From: Polytrichum commune
Lineage: Eukaryota > Streptophyta > Polytrichopsida > Polytrichales > Polytrichaceae
Direction of reading: 5' to 3'
DNA length: 64,000 bases
Assembly: GCA_950295325.1 (NCBI GenBank)
Contig: OX485803.1
Span: forward strand, 69,019,554 to 69,083,553
In this document: piece by piece, positions 47,640 to 60,449 of the stretch
Numbering within the stretch: the stretch's first letter is position 1
Layout: every line of letters starts with the position of its first letter
Translations under genes and position numbers: made by a program
Notes under the pieces: generated by a model
Told to the model about the DNA's origin: nothing
What the model saw: the letters and a program-made list of their open reading frames with translations, nothing else
Database searches by the model: none

Positions 47640-48755
47640 TTATGGCGGTTGTTGCAATTTTGCAAAAACTTGCTTTGCATCAACATTATGTTGCCTTGAT
47701 TATGGTTTTTGCTATGATAGTTGCGGAGAGCAATGCTTCTAGGAGGACACGGAGTATTTGGATGTATGACTAGAATATTATTTTTGTAGACAAATTATTA
47801 TTTGGATGTTACTTGGTTAAGTTATTCAAACAACATACAAGGTTACTTCTTGAATTATTTTTATTATTTGTGCGGTGTCTTATGTCCATCATTAAGCCGT
47901 AAGAATACAAATTTTAAAGCATTCATTCCTCTTAGAAATCAAATTGTTTTTTCTTTTAGTAGACTCAGTATTGGTAATTCATTACACGGTTGTGTTGAAA
48001 CTTATGAAATTCATGAAAATATTGCATTTATCATCGTTAAGGAGTTTTGTACAATAATTGAGAAGCATTTTAAATCATTAGTGATTGAGAAATAATTTTA
48101 AGTTATTTTAAGTAGATTTGCAATCGAATCTGAGAAGCTTAGGGAATTACCTTATGTGATTGGAGCGGTTGATGGAAGTGATATATTTATCAGTGTTCCT
48201 TTTGTAGATCATATTTCATATTATTGTAGAATAAAAATTATATTTAATTCTACTTGAAGATATAGTGGATAGCAAATGTAGATTTTGGAATTACGATTTT
48301 GGATGAACTGGTGTTGTCATGATTGGACTTTGTTCCAAAATTCTGATATTGAAAAGAGAATGATACATTATGAGTTATTACCTTACAAGCTTATGGGTGA
48401 TGTTGTTTATCTAATAAAACCATGGTTTTATTCTTCTTTCAAAGATAAAAATGATAAATTATCTAGAGCAAAGGTGCATTGGAATTTTATCCAATATCAA
48501 CAAGAATAGCAATAAAAAGACCTTTCGGTATATTGAAAGGGAGATAGACAATTCTATTAAAGAGAATTGACATGTCTCTCCGACATGCACCAAATTTGGT
48601 TACCACATGCATTTGCCTTCATAATTTATGTATAATACATCGAGATAAATTTGATGATGTGTGGATAAAACATGGAAAGAGAATTATGTATAGAAAAAGT
48701 ACAAAACAACTAGAACAGCTAGATAATGTTGATATTTTTATAACAACTACATAAG
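47640..48755 (+). pseudogene. PIF/Harbinger transposase relic
   Basis: Translating through several stops and frame changes gives the order expected of a Harbinger transposase: SFSRLSIGNSLHG and FIIVKEFCTIIEKHF (helical N-terminal part, about 47950-48090), LPYVIGAVDGSDIFISVP (first catalytic Asp, about 48145), HDWTLFQNSDI (a degraded HDSRIFRNS-type block, about 48310), LMGDVVYLIKPW (second Asp, about 48390-48425), then a degraded FGILKGR block and SLRHAPNLVTTCICLHNLCI (about 48575-48630). At least three stops and frameshifts interrupt it, so it is dead. No terminal repeats were found with confidence. Confidence 0.75.
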
Positions 48756-49387
48756 ATGTGAAGATGTGAATAATTTTTTTAACATTAAACATAAGATGCG
48801 AAGATGTGAATAATTAAACACTAAATAAATAGACAGTGTTTATTTTTTATCAATAAAGCATGATTTATTATATTTAAAAGAACGAGGAATTTATGTGAGG
48901 TTCAATGAATGTCTTTGGATTGGATGAGAAATTGCCTCAATTGACTAAGAGTTATCGAATTTAAATGTTGACAAAACTTGGGGTGGTCTCTGAGAGTTTC
49001 ATGATAGTGTTGGATTGTTTCAAGATAATGATGCAACCAAATATCATTTTATTTATTTGCATGTACCGTTAATATATCAATGCTAAAAAAATTTGTGGAT
49101 CAACATCAAAGTCTGCTAAAATTCCAACATTTTCATAAATAATATAGTTTACAAGAAAATAGAGCATATAAGATAATCTATAAAATAAATTCATGGTGTA
49201 GATTATATTTACTTATAGAGTCTTGAAAAATACCTCAAAGTACCATTTTATTTACTAATAGGTTGCCAATTATTGAAGAATTTAGATAAATAGCACATCT
49301 TTAATTAACCCCCAATTGCTTGTGGTTTACAAAAGTATATAGCTTGTGATCTCCTAGGGACTAGCTTGGACTTGGATTTGTGGCATC
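48756..49387. other. AT-rich, no gene seen
   Basis: Follows the dead transposase; may be the remainder of that element. No structure recognised. Confidence 0.4.
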
Positions 49388-49547
49388 CCGTATAACATTA
49401 TTCATATCTATAACAATGTTCTATGGGACTAACTGTATTCCCGGATATTCCCCACATTAGATTGAATGTGGGGATTATCCAAGAATACTACGTGGAATAT
49501 TGTTAGTCCCTCATAACATTGTTATGGATCTGAATAATATTATGCGG
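49388..49547. repeat. 160-nt foldback (imperfect inverted repeat)
   Basis: The left arm starts CCGTATAACATTATTC and the right arm ends GAATAATATTATGCGG; the arms also share ATAACAATGTT, GGGACTAAC, TATTC and CCCCACATT blocks, with a loop of about six bases near 49459-49464. Pairing extends over about 75 nt per arm with mismatches and small bulges. A foldback MITE or a young microRNA-like locus are both possible. No clear target duplication. Confidence 0.8.
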
Positions 49548-52500
49548 CCCATTGCCTCCATGCATATGATTTAATATCCCGGATCAACACAACCCAATCC
49601 ATGCATGCAACTATATGCCCACACTATATGTCTCCTTGTGCCTATGTGTATTTGCCATATGCATGTAACCCATGCCCTATGCCCCCCCCCCCAATGCCCA
49701 TGTGTACATGCCATATGGATGTACGCACATGCATGCTCATGCTCAAAAGCCCCCCACCCCATGACCCATCACCATGCCCCATGCCCATGCTATGTTGCCA
49801 CCCTAGTTCTATGGATGCCATCCCTTGGGTTTTCCCAATTGCTACCCACCTTTAGAGCTTGTAGCCCCCCCCCCCCCCATCCTGCCCCCTTTCCACATTT
49901 CTTTCCTCTTTTCTTTTGTTACATGTTTATTTTGAGGAGGAATCTTTGACATTTGGCCCTTTTTCTTTGAATTTTTTTTTAGTTTTTTAAGCAAGAACAA
50001 TGCGGATCTATGGCACAATTGCCTCATCACCACCTTCATCACATCTTCCATTGTATATAGATGGACAAACTCACCTAAGCATTTCATTCTAAACAAGTAT
50101 AGCCCAAGAATGGTCAACAAGCAATAATGTGGGAAGGACTCATGATCAGTGCCAAAAGCATGAGGGTGAACAACATTGAATGGATCATTCAAGAGGTTTT
50201 TGTGAGGAGAATCATCCACGAGGATGGTGTTAAATGAGCCCCTTTCTAATTTGTTGAATACAACCTACAAGTCTTTGAACCAAGAAAATATTGACATGTT
50301 TTATAGTTCCCTGTATCTAGATGCCTCACAATGCTCTTGTGAGAATGTGAGGCGTAAGATTGGCATGGGATGACAAACCCATGACAATGTATTTAGAAAG
50401 ATGACTAGCAATGTAAATTTGTTGTAAATTTGGCAACATATTTTACAAAAATTGTTTGACTCCTGGACAATAAATGCAAATAGGCTCCGAGTATTTCTTG
50501 CCACCACCTCACGGATTGGGAGTGGTCCTCAACAATACCCCATTAAAATTGAGCACCACGTAATAACTTTGGGTTAGTTGAGTGGAAAGTTGGTTTTCAA
50601 TTGGTTTCTCAATGTTCATTGTATGCACATTAATTCCAAATGGGCAAGTGATGTAAGGGCCTATACTCATATGGTCAAGAGTTTGCAAGGGGTGATGATT
50701 ACATGGTCATAGTTGCAAGATTATACGGTCATAATTACATGGCCGATAATTGAGATAGTGGTCATTATATTGAATGAGGCAATCGACTTTTACACAAGAA
50801 GAACAATGGTCGTGGTTATGAAGAAGTAAGGTAAATGTATCTTAAGCATTGCCGATACTTCTAAAAACTATAGTTTATTAGAAAAGTCACTATTGATGCT
50901 TAGATACCATTTTAAAAATAAATTAACAACTTCAGTCTATACATGCACTCTAAACATGGTGGACACTACATTTACCACTTTTCTCTTCCTCTCTTCCCAC
51001 CCCTACCTATGCAGGTCGATACGTGGCGTTCACAACTTTGTCGCATATCAAACCATGAGTAACCTCCTCTAGTGCTTTCAATTTTTCTTCGTTTAGCGTT
51101 TCCTTACTTCAAGCACTACATATCAAGCACACATACGTTAAACATAGGCAAACACCAATTATTATAATAAAAAATCGGTGTTTATTGCATATCCAAACAA
51201 ACAAAACTTTCATACATGTACATGGGCATTTTAAAGCCTTGTGAGACTTAAGAGCTTTCAAAAGACTAGGCATCATGAAGCATTGCCTCTTCTTTTTTTT
51301 TTTTCTTTTTTTAAGAAGGGGGGCATTACTTTGCATTTATAGAATTGTTTGAACCTATAGTTATTTAATTCTCTAATATATTCAATTATAACATCGTCTC
51401 GTGGGTAGTTCCAACTTGTTAGGGGACTTATTATTCAAAGACTATATTATATACTTGTCAGATTTTGAGATGATCTAGACATGAACTAACATATTGTAGC
51501 CCAATGTATTTTATACGTGGGTTGGAAATCAGGGTGGCCCACAATAATTTTGAACTTACTTCTATGCGATTTTATGGTTTTGTGTTCTCTTTTTGGAATA
51601 GTGTCACAAGATGAGTAGTGGGATTTGAGGTGAAGAAACGAAATTGAGTTAGGTTTAAGTAAGGTATCCTTAAATTCCATTGCCAATATGATAAGGAAGG
51701 TTTGATGTTCTCTTACTAACAGCAGCCTTTGACATGCTACCTTGTTTTATATGAATATAACTATATGATATTAATCCATATTCCTAGTTCTAAACATATG
51801 ATACCAGTGTATGCTAAAAAAAACATGGATCAAGATAAATTACATTGACATTATAGTGGGCCACACTAATAGTAATAGGTGTGATTGGTGTAGTTTTTGA
51901 GATGAGGATAATTTGATTGTATTTCATGAGAGTTGTTAATCATTTGAAATGATATTTTAAGCGATTGTCATCGTATTATTACATATTCCATGGAATACCT
52001 TCTTGCATTGAATATTTCATTATCATAAAAATAAAAAAATAAAAAATCAATTATCACTATTGAAGTCTATATGCTTGGAATATAAAGGCTCTAGGGTGCA
52101 AATGATATCACCAAGTGCTAAGTTGCCATTATCATTTATTGCTAAGTCTCAAATCTTAGGTTGTCTCAAGGCAATATTTATTTAAGCAAAAATGATCCAT
52201 CATGTCAATGCAACTTGTACCACTAGCTACTTGTCCAATTACCTTACATAATGTCAGAATTGCCATCAAATGTTATGTGACATATGAGGTGTCCCCTTAT
52301 GTCAAGTAAAGTGCAAAGATAACACTTAGTGTTTAGTTACCACCACTTACACTAAGTCTCAACTTTTAGTTCGAACCAAGGTGGTAGTTTACATGCTCAA
52401 AAAAATGACCTAGTAGGTCAATTTTAACTTTGTACCAGTAGGTGCTACCAATGACTCTATTGTTAACTTGTCACTCTTGATTGGTAGAATATCATTCAAC

Positions 52501-53552
52501 ATTTCGGGGGTGCTCTGTTCTTGTTGGTAATCAATTTCAAGATTTGAATATCTAGACTTTATTGTAGATTACATCACCTTGTTATTTCAAATCGTCTCAA
52601 TTGATAGGCGACCTAGATGTTCCACTAAATATGGAGCTCAAGCACGATTCTTTTAATCACAACTCTAATTTTGAAAAAGGTATTTAAAAATTCACATCTC
52701 CATATCATTTAGTTATGCAAGCCTAAGTCAAATTGGATATAACATAACTTAGCCTTGCTACTAGTATTCGTTTTACAATGTGTATTAAAAAAAATCCCAT
52801 TTACACTACACTAGTTGCATGCTAGGCACTTCGTTGAAAGACACCTAACTAGTGGACAATCTCTGCGATTTCTATGGCAATAGATTGGGCCACTGCAACA
52901 ATGGGAGGTAATTGACATTGGTGGGTGACAATGATGGATGTGGGTCACTTATACCAACCATAGCCTAGCTGCCAACCCATGTGTCATCTCTTTTTCAGAT
53001 CAAGGCCATTAGGTACAAGGGACTCATGCATGTATATTCCCGTGCCTTGAACCTAAATTTCCATTGACATGGTAAATGGTGAGTGAACTGGTAAATATTA
53101 TAAAGCAACTTTAATGTTTTGAATAATGTTATGGATATGATGTTGATAACGCTTTTATTTATTTATTTATTTTTCTTCCATTTTTCCATTTTTGAACCGC
53201 TAACACTAGTCACTTGTGGGCTGAACCTTTAAGCCACCTGCTTATATGATAATTAAATGAAATCACTTCCACATTGCCTAACAAGATTACATTAACGATT
53301 TTGTCTCCAACCTCCAATGAAAACGTGCACCTAGCAAAATGCTTCACTTCGAACTAGTGTGGCCCACAAGAAGACCACACTTACAAATTACCCCATACCA
53401 CCACAGTAGGTTCACACACTTTTGCACATATCTGTCTTTTCTTTTCTTTTTTAATTATCTAATTTAAATTTGAATGACAGACCACACTCACAATGGGTTT
53501 CATTCAATATGCATATTGACAAGTGACAACTCTTTGCTAAAATCTATCATGG
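49548..53552. other. Gene-free stretch
   Basis: Contains CCCATGC-rich low-complexity DNA with C runs of 11 and 14 bases (49682-49692, 49865-49878), a T-rich tract near 51290, and a diverged direct duplication (about 52116-52225 versus 52330-52440, both carrying TAAGTCTCAA.T.TTAG). ORFs here (for example 50219-49842 minus) are biased and unrecognised. Confidence 0.45.
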
Positions 53553-53626
53553 TACTCCCTCTGTCCCAAAATGTTTGGGACATAAAACTCCGGGGATAGG
53601 ACAATCATTTTGGGACGGAAAGAGTA
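53553..53626. mobile_element. Stowaway-like MITE
   Basis: A 70-bp element (53555-53624) with inverted repeats CTCCCTCTGTCCCAAAATG and its near complement ending GGGACGGAAAGAG, flanked by TA on both sides. Termini of the CTCCCTC.GTCCC type and TA duplications are the hallmark of Stowaway (Tc1/mariner) MITEs. Confidence 0.88.
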
Positions 53627-54300
53627 CCGCATTAGTGAACTTTGGGCAGAAGCCAATTTGAAATGTGACGATGCTAAGTTGACTTGTCAATCCCACGTGT
53701 GCCCCATGCAACTTTACACTACACTAGTTGACTCAACTAGTCCACACTAAAAGGTTTGTTGCCGGACTACCATGGCAGGTTCAATGTTTGCATGTCAATT
53801 TGTAATTTGTATTTACACCACATCATTTTGCACCAAGGGTATCGTTCAATAGGTTTGTGAAACATGACTCTTAGTTCAAAGTATTCGACATTGATTAGAT
53901 ACTGGCCATTGGATGGGACCGACCAAGCGGTAGGAGATTGCAAGCCGGGGCCACAAATTGAGATTTGCATGTCATTGAAAAGCATTTTAGAGATAATAAT
54001 ACGTTGGATCCACATTGGATCATGTGACATTTTTTAATGAGTTGAAGGGGTTTTAATGTGTGGTTTTCTTAAAAAAAAACTTTGGGTGGAGATCATAATC
54101 TTGTCTTGATGGAAATTACAAATCAACAACTATAACTCATTCTTCTTTTTAGTGTGGGATTTATTATTTCAAAATTTCATCACTAAATTAGTCAGTGCAC
54201 ACTTGGGGGTAGACTTTTCATACTATGTATGAACTAATGTGAGTGTAAGAAGGGTATTTATATGAGGCATTAGCGTACATAATATAGCACATAAGGGAGA

Positions 54301-54358
54301 GGTGTGTGTGTGTGTTTGTTTGTTTGTTTTTGTTGTTGTTGTTGTTGTAGTGTGTGTA
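54301..54358. repeat. GT/GTTT/GTT compound microsatellite
   Basis: GT dinucleotides pass into GTTT and then GTT units. Confidence 0.9.
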
Positions 54359-54773
54359 TTTAAAAGAAACTATTAAATAATTTTAAGTAAAGGTAGATGT
54401 ACAAAAAGGGGCCATGAGCTTTAGAGAAAAAAATTAACAATACATGCGTTAGTTTCATCCAATTCATGTTTTCACTTGGTATTGTCATATGGTAATAGTC
54501 CTTAATGACTTACCATGTCCATTCTTAATAGGGTTTGCATTGGGGTTCTAGGTGTTTAAAAACTGGAGGCTCTTGGAACGCTCATGGGCTTCCTTGAGTT
54601 TTGTTTTCCATATTAAGGCTAAGTTATTGTGCTCTTGACTTTGTTTGTTTGATGCAATCCTTGAGCTACATGCTATGGATGAGAATATGTTCAATGACTT
54701 TTCAATTAAACATCAAAAGTGGATTTTATATGCAACAAAGACCTATTTCATTCATGATGTATACTTTGTATAT

Positions 54774-54938
54774 GTAGTGGAGGCATTTACCACATTGAAC
54801 TGAAATGCTTAGTATAAATACATGAGTCCATTTTCTAGTACGTATACATGTACGTATACATTCGTTTTTCTCTATAAACTTCTTGTGTACAAAGGGTTTA
54901 ATTTCATAGTGACCTACACACATCATTTAGGTTTCCAA
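54774..54938 (+). repeat. Dispersed repeat A, copy 2
   Basis: Collinear with 10985-11150 (shared ATGTAGTG, AGGCATTTA, TTAGTATAAATAC, TCTATAAACTTC, GGGTTTAATTTCATAGTGACC) but diverged. See copy 1 for the LTR hypothesis. Confidence 0.6.
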
Positions 54939-55147
54939 TGAAGAGTCCACGTGCACATCATAGTGAAACACCACTATATTATACAAAACAAAGTAATCAA
55001 TGTACTGTGAAGACACTACATTTCATAATTTTATGTGGACTTACAGCTAACTGTGGACTTAAAGTAGTCCACCCTAATTTGATGGCACTCTATTGAAGTA
55101 CCCACACCAAATACTAGTAGAAAGAGAAGAAAAGGTGTAGTAAGTTA

Positions 55148-57855
55148 GAGCATCCCCACCAGACCGGGCACCGCCCCGGGCATAATTGCACCGGTGGCAC
55201 CCCGGGCATAGTGTGGGTTTACCCGACATATTGTTGGAGCCCACTAGCTCGGGTACATGCCCCTCTTCGAGGCCGGCCCCCGCCCGGTATTACCCCTTTG
55301 CCCGATTCCATTAGCCTTGCCCGATGTCTTGCCCGGATACCGATTCCGTACCCGATGTGTTGCCCGATTCCCTACCCGATCCCTTTCGGTTCTCCGCCCG
55401 GAAATATACTAAAATCCCTCGTTAACTAATTCACTGATTAACTAATTCATCTCCATTGCTCGTGTGCTTCCAAAGCCAATAGTGGACTTGCAATGCTTCT
55501 ACCGTGGGTTACTAGCAGCTTAGGCAGAAAATACACAATGAGTTTTCTTAAGAACTCTTGAAATAAGAGTTCAAAGACCTTGGGTGTTGCCTACTCAAGT
55601 TAGCAACTATCATCTTATCTAAATTCCCTACTAACTTTCGAAAACTAATAATTCCATTCACACCAAAGAGTTATTTAATAAGAAACTAGACAACCAATGA
55701 TGTATGACATTTAGCATCACTAAGCTTTAATGTAGGTGGACCAACATCAACCATGTCCATTCTACACTAATAACCCTAATTCTCATTAAGTTCCCAATGA
55801 TAAGTGTAGTTTTCCAAGTAGTACCCAAGTGAAAAAAAATGTATTTTAGATGTACATAACATAGATGAAAGGAATTTTAGCATTAACTTACCTCTATAAT
55901 ATGATACAACGGAGATTCTAAATGTCGCATTATCGAGCGTTGTACTCATATAAAAGAGGGAGTTTTGAGATTAAAAAATTGGGTCTTGCAAAAAATGTGT
56001 CGTAATATTGAGGGTGTCATATTAACGAGGTTCGACTATAGAACCCTGGTCTCTCCTTTCTTTTGTGTGCAGTGGTAGGATAAGGGCCGTACGTTGGGTT
56101 TGCACTACTAGGGTCCACAACCAAAAACTCTCCAGAATGTAGCGATTCTTATTAGTGGAGAGCCAAGAATGTCGCGATCTCTGTACAGAGTGTACTCGGA
56201 CCACATACTTTATACCTCCGAAGTGGTAATTTGTGGCGTCGCAATAATTTGGGACATAGTATAATAGATGATGATGTCCATGAGTTCGGGGCACGGTCTG
56301 GTAAAGGAAGGGAAATGAAAAGAAAAGAAAAGAAAGAGTGCCCAATACATGTGAGTGGGGATAACTGCATACACAAAAAACCTTAAAATAATACGAACTC
56401 AAAGATTCGACACTGTTAGTTGATTCGACACCGAAGGCCACTCTGAAGACCCCGACGCAATGATCAGGGAGAGTTTTAGGCATGATCGGTTGGGATCCTA
56501 GTGTTTGCAAGTCCAACCGGTTACATCATGTTGACATCCTTAGGGTTCTCCTTCGCTAAACTGGGTATATTCCTCTCTATACAGTCCTCCAGAAGATATG
56601 ACTTTGTTAGATTTTTTCTTCTCGTCTCCAATTATTTCTTCAACTCGAGACAGTGGTTTCAGAAGCTTGAGCGAGTTGGCAAGTGTGTGAGCATGCATAC
56701 AAATTGAAGCGTTACAATCTCAGCATAAGCCAAGACTCTGCCAATGATTACATGGTCCCATAACCGTCGTCAAAATCCCAAGTTGCAGGTATAAAGGAAA
56801 AAATTCATGGAGCTCCAGGGAGCTGGAGCGTGGCGTGGTTTGTGTTTGAGTTTGTTGACGCCGCGTTTGAAGAGACGTTGCATAACATTGCACATTGGAA
56901 TCCAATTAAGACAAATGAATTGTAGACATAAATCAGGAATACAAATACATAATTATGAGCCTAACTCTAACAAATACATAATTCAGATTCTTGAGCCCTG
57001 CAACCATGTGGATGGAGGGGAGATTTGCATATGTACAAACTGTTCCCGAATTGCAGGGGTCCAAAACTGGCCAAAAAGTTCATGAGGATTAGCAGAGAGT
57101 CGTCGACGTTGTGATGGGGGAGGGTTAATTGCGAAGTCATTAGGTTGAGAATCTAGGATGGTGGTTGTATCCTCATCACGATCCGAAGCTGGTTGGCCGA
57201 AGTCATTCCCAAAAGCATTTAGATCAGTTACCCTCCTCCTGTCTGCAAACAAGTCGGAGGAATCATCCTCACAATCATCATCATCTTCTTCATTCAAATC
57301 TCCTCTAAACCCTAAACCCTCACTCTTCCCACTCTCATTCAGATATCTCACTGACTGATAGCAACCACTGAACTTGGCGACAGATTGCTTGATGTCAGAC
57401 CATTTTGTCTCTAGAGACCTAGCAGGACGATCAGCTCCTCCCTCGGGTTTGTGTCTAGCATAGTGCGTTGCTACATTGATCCAAAATTGTGCATTCTTCT
57501 GCCCTATCCCTCTCCTGGCATCGGTGGAAGTATGCATAAAACTTCGGCAACGCTGTTCTTCCTCCTCCGGGCAGAAGTTCCTGCCCTTCTTGGTCCTCCC
57601 ACCCGTTGCAGGCACACCCCCCCCCCTTCCTGACATGGTGGAATAAGTCCAAAGTTGGGCTAACTGCCGGATGGCGTTGGCGGACAGAACACGGTACCCG
57701 AGGCCAATATACCCGAAGAGCTCCTCCCAAATGCCCGGTCCAGCACCCTTTATGGCGTTAGCGTCGACTGGTGGACGTTAGAACTTGGCGTCCTGGGCAC
57801 CGGATTTCCAGGAGTGCCGTTCAACTGACTTATACCTCTGCTGGTGGAGACGCTC
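55148..57855. mobile_element. PIF/Harbinger element with TTA target duplications
   Basis: The left end GAGCATCCCCACCAG and the complement of the right end GAGCGTCTCCACCAG are imperfect inverted repeats (13 of 15), and each is directly flanked by TTA (55145-55147 and 57856-57858), the 3-bp duplication typical of PIF/Harbinger. The 2708-bp element carries the Myb-like accessory gene on the minus strand; I find no DDE transposase in 55430-56980, so it probably depends on a transposase made elsewhere. Its left 250 bp are rich in CCCGG-type words. Confidence 0.8.
56983..57636 (-). CDS. Harbinger Myb/SANT-like accessory protein
   Basis: An intact ORF of 217 codons starting at an ATG at 57636. Residues about 13-95 form a Myb/SANT-like (trihelix-type) domain: GRTKKGRNFCPEEEEQRCRS, then GIGQKNAQFWINVATHY, then RSLETKWSDIKQSVAKFSGC. 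The C-terminal half is acidic (EEDDDDCEDDSSD) and then rich in Asp, Pro and Gln. PIF/Harbinger elements encode such a protein beside the transposase; it helps the transposase reach the nucleus and bind the element ends. Its place inside an element with TTA duplications confirms the reading. No stop or frameshift is seen. A domesticated host gene is less likely. Confidence 0.82.
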   Translation of the reverse strand: MSGRGGGVPATGGRTKKGRNFCPEEEEQRCRSFMHTSTDARRGIGQKNAQFWINVATHYARHKPEGGADRPARSLETKWSDIKQSVAKFSGCYQSVRYLNESGKSEGLGFRGDLNEEDDDDCEDDSSDLFADRRRVTDLNAFGNDFGQPASDRDEDTTTILDSQPNDFAINPPPSQRRRLSANPHELFGQFWTPAIREQFVHMQISPPSTWLQGSRI

Positions 57856-57858
57856 TTA

Positions 57859-60180
57859 GTATCCAAGCTGCCATGACGATGCTTAGTCTGGGAGAAAAGG
57901 AATTATTGTAAAAAAACAACCTCTCATTCATCCAACGTAAAAACTTTGAAGTAATATGCAGTTTGGAGGTTACTTTTGATAGTTGAGTTGACATTGAAAT
58001 TAGCTACACAAACCCCAAATGAGACTGCTCAAGATCATTTGAGATGAATCAACAACAAACCTATAAAGGGTCAAGTTTTTATGTTGGATGGATGAGAAGT
58101 ATGCTCATATACGATAATTCTCTCTCTCTCTCTCCCTTAGTTTACGGTATGAAGTTTGGAGTGGAAGCCAATTTGAAATATGTATGATGAATGTTAATAA
58201 GCTGACTCCTCAGTTCCCAAGCGTGCCACCTGCAACTCTAAGTACACTAAACTAGCTCATCAACTAACTAGTCTACTCTCCACTAAATCTAGTCTATTGC
58301 AACAACAGCGTCGCTTTAGTAGCACCCAGTAGTCTACCTTTCAACGCTCTTTCCCCTCGCCTCGATCTGCTTCCCCTGCAAAAAAATCTTCACCTCCACA
58401 CGCTTCAAGCTTTGATGCATCTCACCTAATAAGTAACACATGTGCACTGGATCAAATTCAAACGACAGGATTGCATACGTTTAGGTTAGTTGATGAATTA
58501 AGTGACGACCAGTTTAAAGTTTGCTGCGATCGTTTGAGTAAGTACGTTAGCTCGCAAACGCCATTGCTTTCCTGCCGGCGGGGAGGGATAGCACAGGAGT
58601 GGACTTTTGGGCCATGATTTTTTGCTTCATTGGATGTGAGTCATCAATGTGATCGCACTATTTGTTGGATGATGGGGGGCGGCTGGGTGGTGGTTGTGTC
58701 TTGGTCCGTTTTGGTCGCTGAGGAGATTTCAATTGATTAATTGGGGTGATGTTGCGTGTTATACAGAAGTAGTAAGATTGCGTGTACATGTGGCTTTTGG
58801 GTTTGTAAATGCTTGGAATTGGAGGTGGATGCGACCTTCTTCTAGCTCTGCTCGCTGCAGTGGGTGGGCGTCGAGTAATAAGTCAATGGATGTGCAAAGA
58901 AGACAAGGTTTGAGCTCGTCTTCAAGGTATGTCCAGACTCACCATGACGGGGTAAGTTTCTGAAATTACTGGTGAAGTTTCTGTGATGATGCTCAAGTGC
59001 CCGAGTGAAGGGGTGTAGTTTTACATCTGACTTGTTCCACTTACCAAAGTGATACAGTGAGGATCCTGGATCTGTTGACGGGGGAGTCGATCCTTTGGTC
59101 AGTCGATACAGAGGAGGACTCATGATCGTGTTCTTTACTCTTATAGTTTACTCAATTTATTCATTTTTCGCACCAGATTGGTGGCTTCGTTCTTGTGAGT
59201 GTTGTCAGACTCTAAGCACGCACAATTGATCGCTGTGGGTAACCTATCTTTCTATCAATTTGACAAGAACTCTTGCTTGTCGCCGTAGTGTTGAGTAGGA
59301 TCGGAGGAGGGCATTCAGCAAGCTGGTGGCCAACAACACAGAGAACAAGGTAACCTCACATGCTAACATCCTGTAGTTCCCCATCTATGTGCATACTTAT
59401 GCGAGAGCCGAGTGAGTTTTAATCTCGATACATCTTGTAGGGCTGTATGTATGGCTCGCCGAGGCTAAGATTTGAAGAACCCCCACCTGAATTTTTGAGA
59501 ATAGAATCTTTTGGCTCTGAATCAGCTCAAGCAAATTAGGGAGGTAGAAGGTTCTGCCTTGAACGTATATGTTGCACCCTACTGCCAACCTTTCCATTGC
59601 AGGGAAGGCCGCGACATAGCCAGTTGCCGTCCTTCGAAGCATGAGCAGATGGCGCCCAATTAGCAGCCCCGAACAAAGTAGCCAGGCAACCACAATTTGT
59701 TGTTTATCAGGATTCCCGGCCCCCATCCACCAAGGCCAAACATCCCAGAAAATGCACTTGTAGTCAAATTGTGCAGAACTGTCAAGTCTAAACTAGTACC
59801 AAATGGAACATTCTGAGTGCACTGTTTTCTTGCCACCATAGCCGCCGAGTTTGGTTCAACTAGCGTGGTAGCAGGATCAGAGTCACGTAATAGAAGGTAT
59901 AAACAATTGTGATGATGTCCAGTACCCCAAATTGAAATTCTTTCGATTATAATGAAACCGGAGCCCAACGGAAATCTCGTTACTCTAGAACCTTGAAGGG
60001 CACATATAGATAAAGGTTGAATTTACGTGCATTGCCATTGCCACAACTGATTAAAAATCGTTTATTAGTACTTCAGATTTAAGGTAGTAGTACTTCAGAG
60101 TATAAGTATGTGTGAAATTGTCTGCCCTCCATGTCTGCCCCAAAAATCTCCTTCACCCATTCGTAATTTAAGGAGGCAGG
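57859..60180. other. Gene-free stretch
   Basis: Contains a CT microsatellite (58119-58135). Minus-strand ORFs at 59968-59397 overlap in two frames and are not recognised. No other structure seen. Confidence 0.45.
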
Positions 60181-60215
60181 CACTTTGAATTGCCAGTTTT
60201 AGATCCAAATGAAAG

Positions 60216-60223
60216 TATAAAAG
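60216..60223 (+). promoter_or_regulatory. TATA box candidate
   Basis: TATAAAAG lies 234 bp upstream of the micro-ORF at 60450 and about 1.0 kb upstream of the fucosyltransferase start; the following sequence has the mixed composition of a transcribed leader. Confidence 0.4.
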
Positions 60224-60449
60224 CGGAATGGTTCTGGGAGAGTCCACCTATTTGCAGGGATTTTCATTCTACTTGTTTTTGTCCCTGCATAGTATGATTG
60301 ATCCATTGATGGTGGTACTTGCAGACTTCTCAGAGACATGTATGGTGCAATTGAAGGCATTTGAAGTCCCTACAAGTCCCTGACTCAAGGGGTTTTCACT
60401 CGGAGGCAACGAAATGTAATATTGTTGCACACTGCCCTTGAGTGCAATA

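Larger units (their letters stand above)
53627..55147. other. Gene-free stretch with repeats
   Basis: Holds a GT/GTT microsatellite (54301-54358) and the second copy of dispersed repeat A (54774-54938). No credible ORF. Confidence 0.5.

Noticed and set aside
59397-59968. Two overlapping minus-strand ORFs with partly protein-like composition
   Set aside because: They overlap in different frames, have no recognised domain and no clear splice sites; unsupported.
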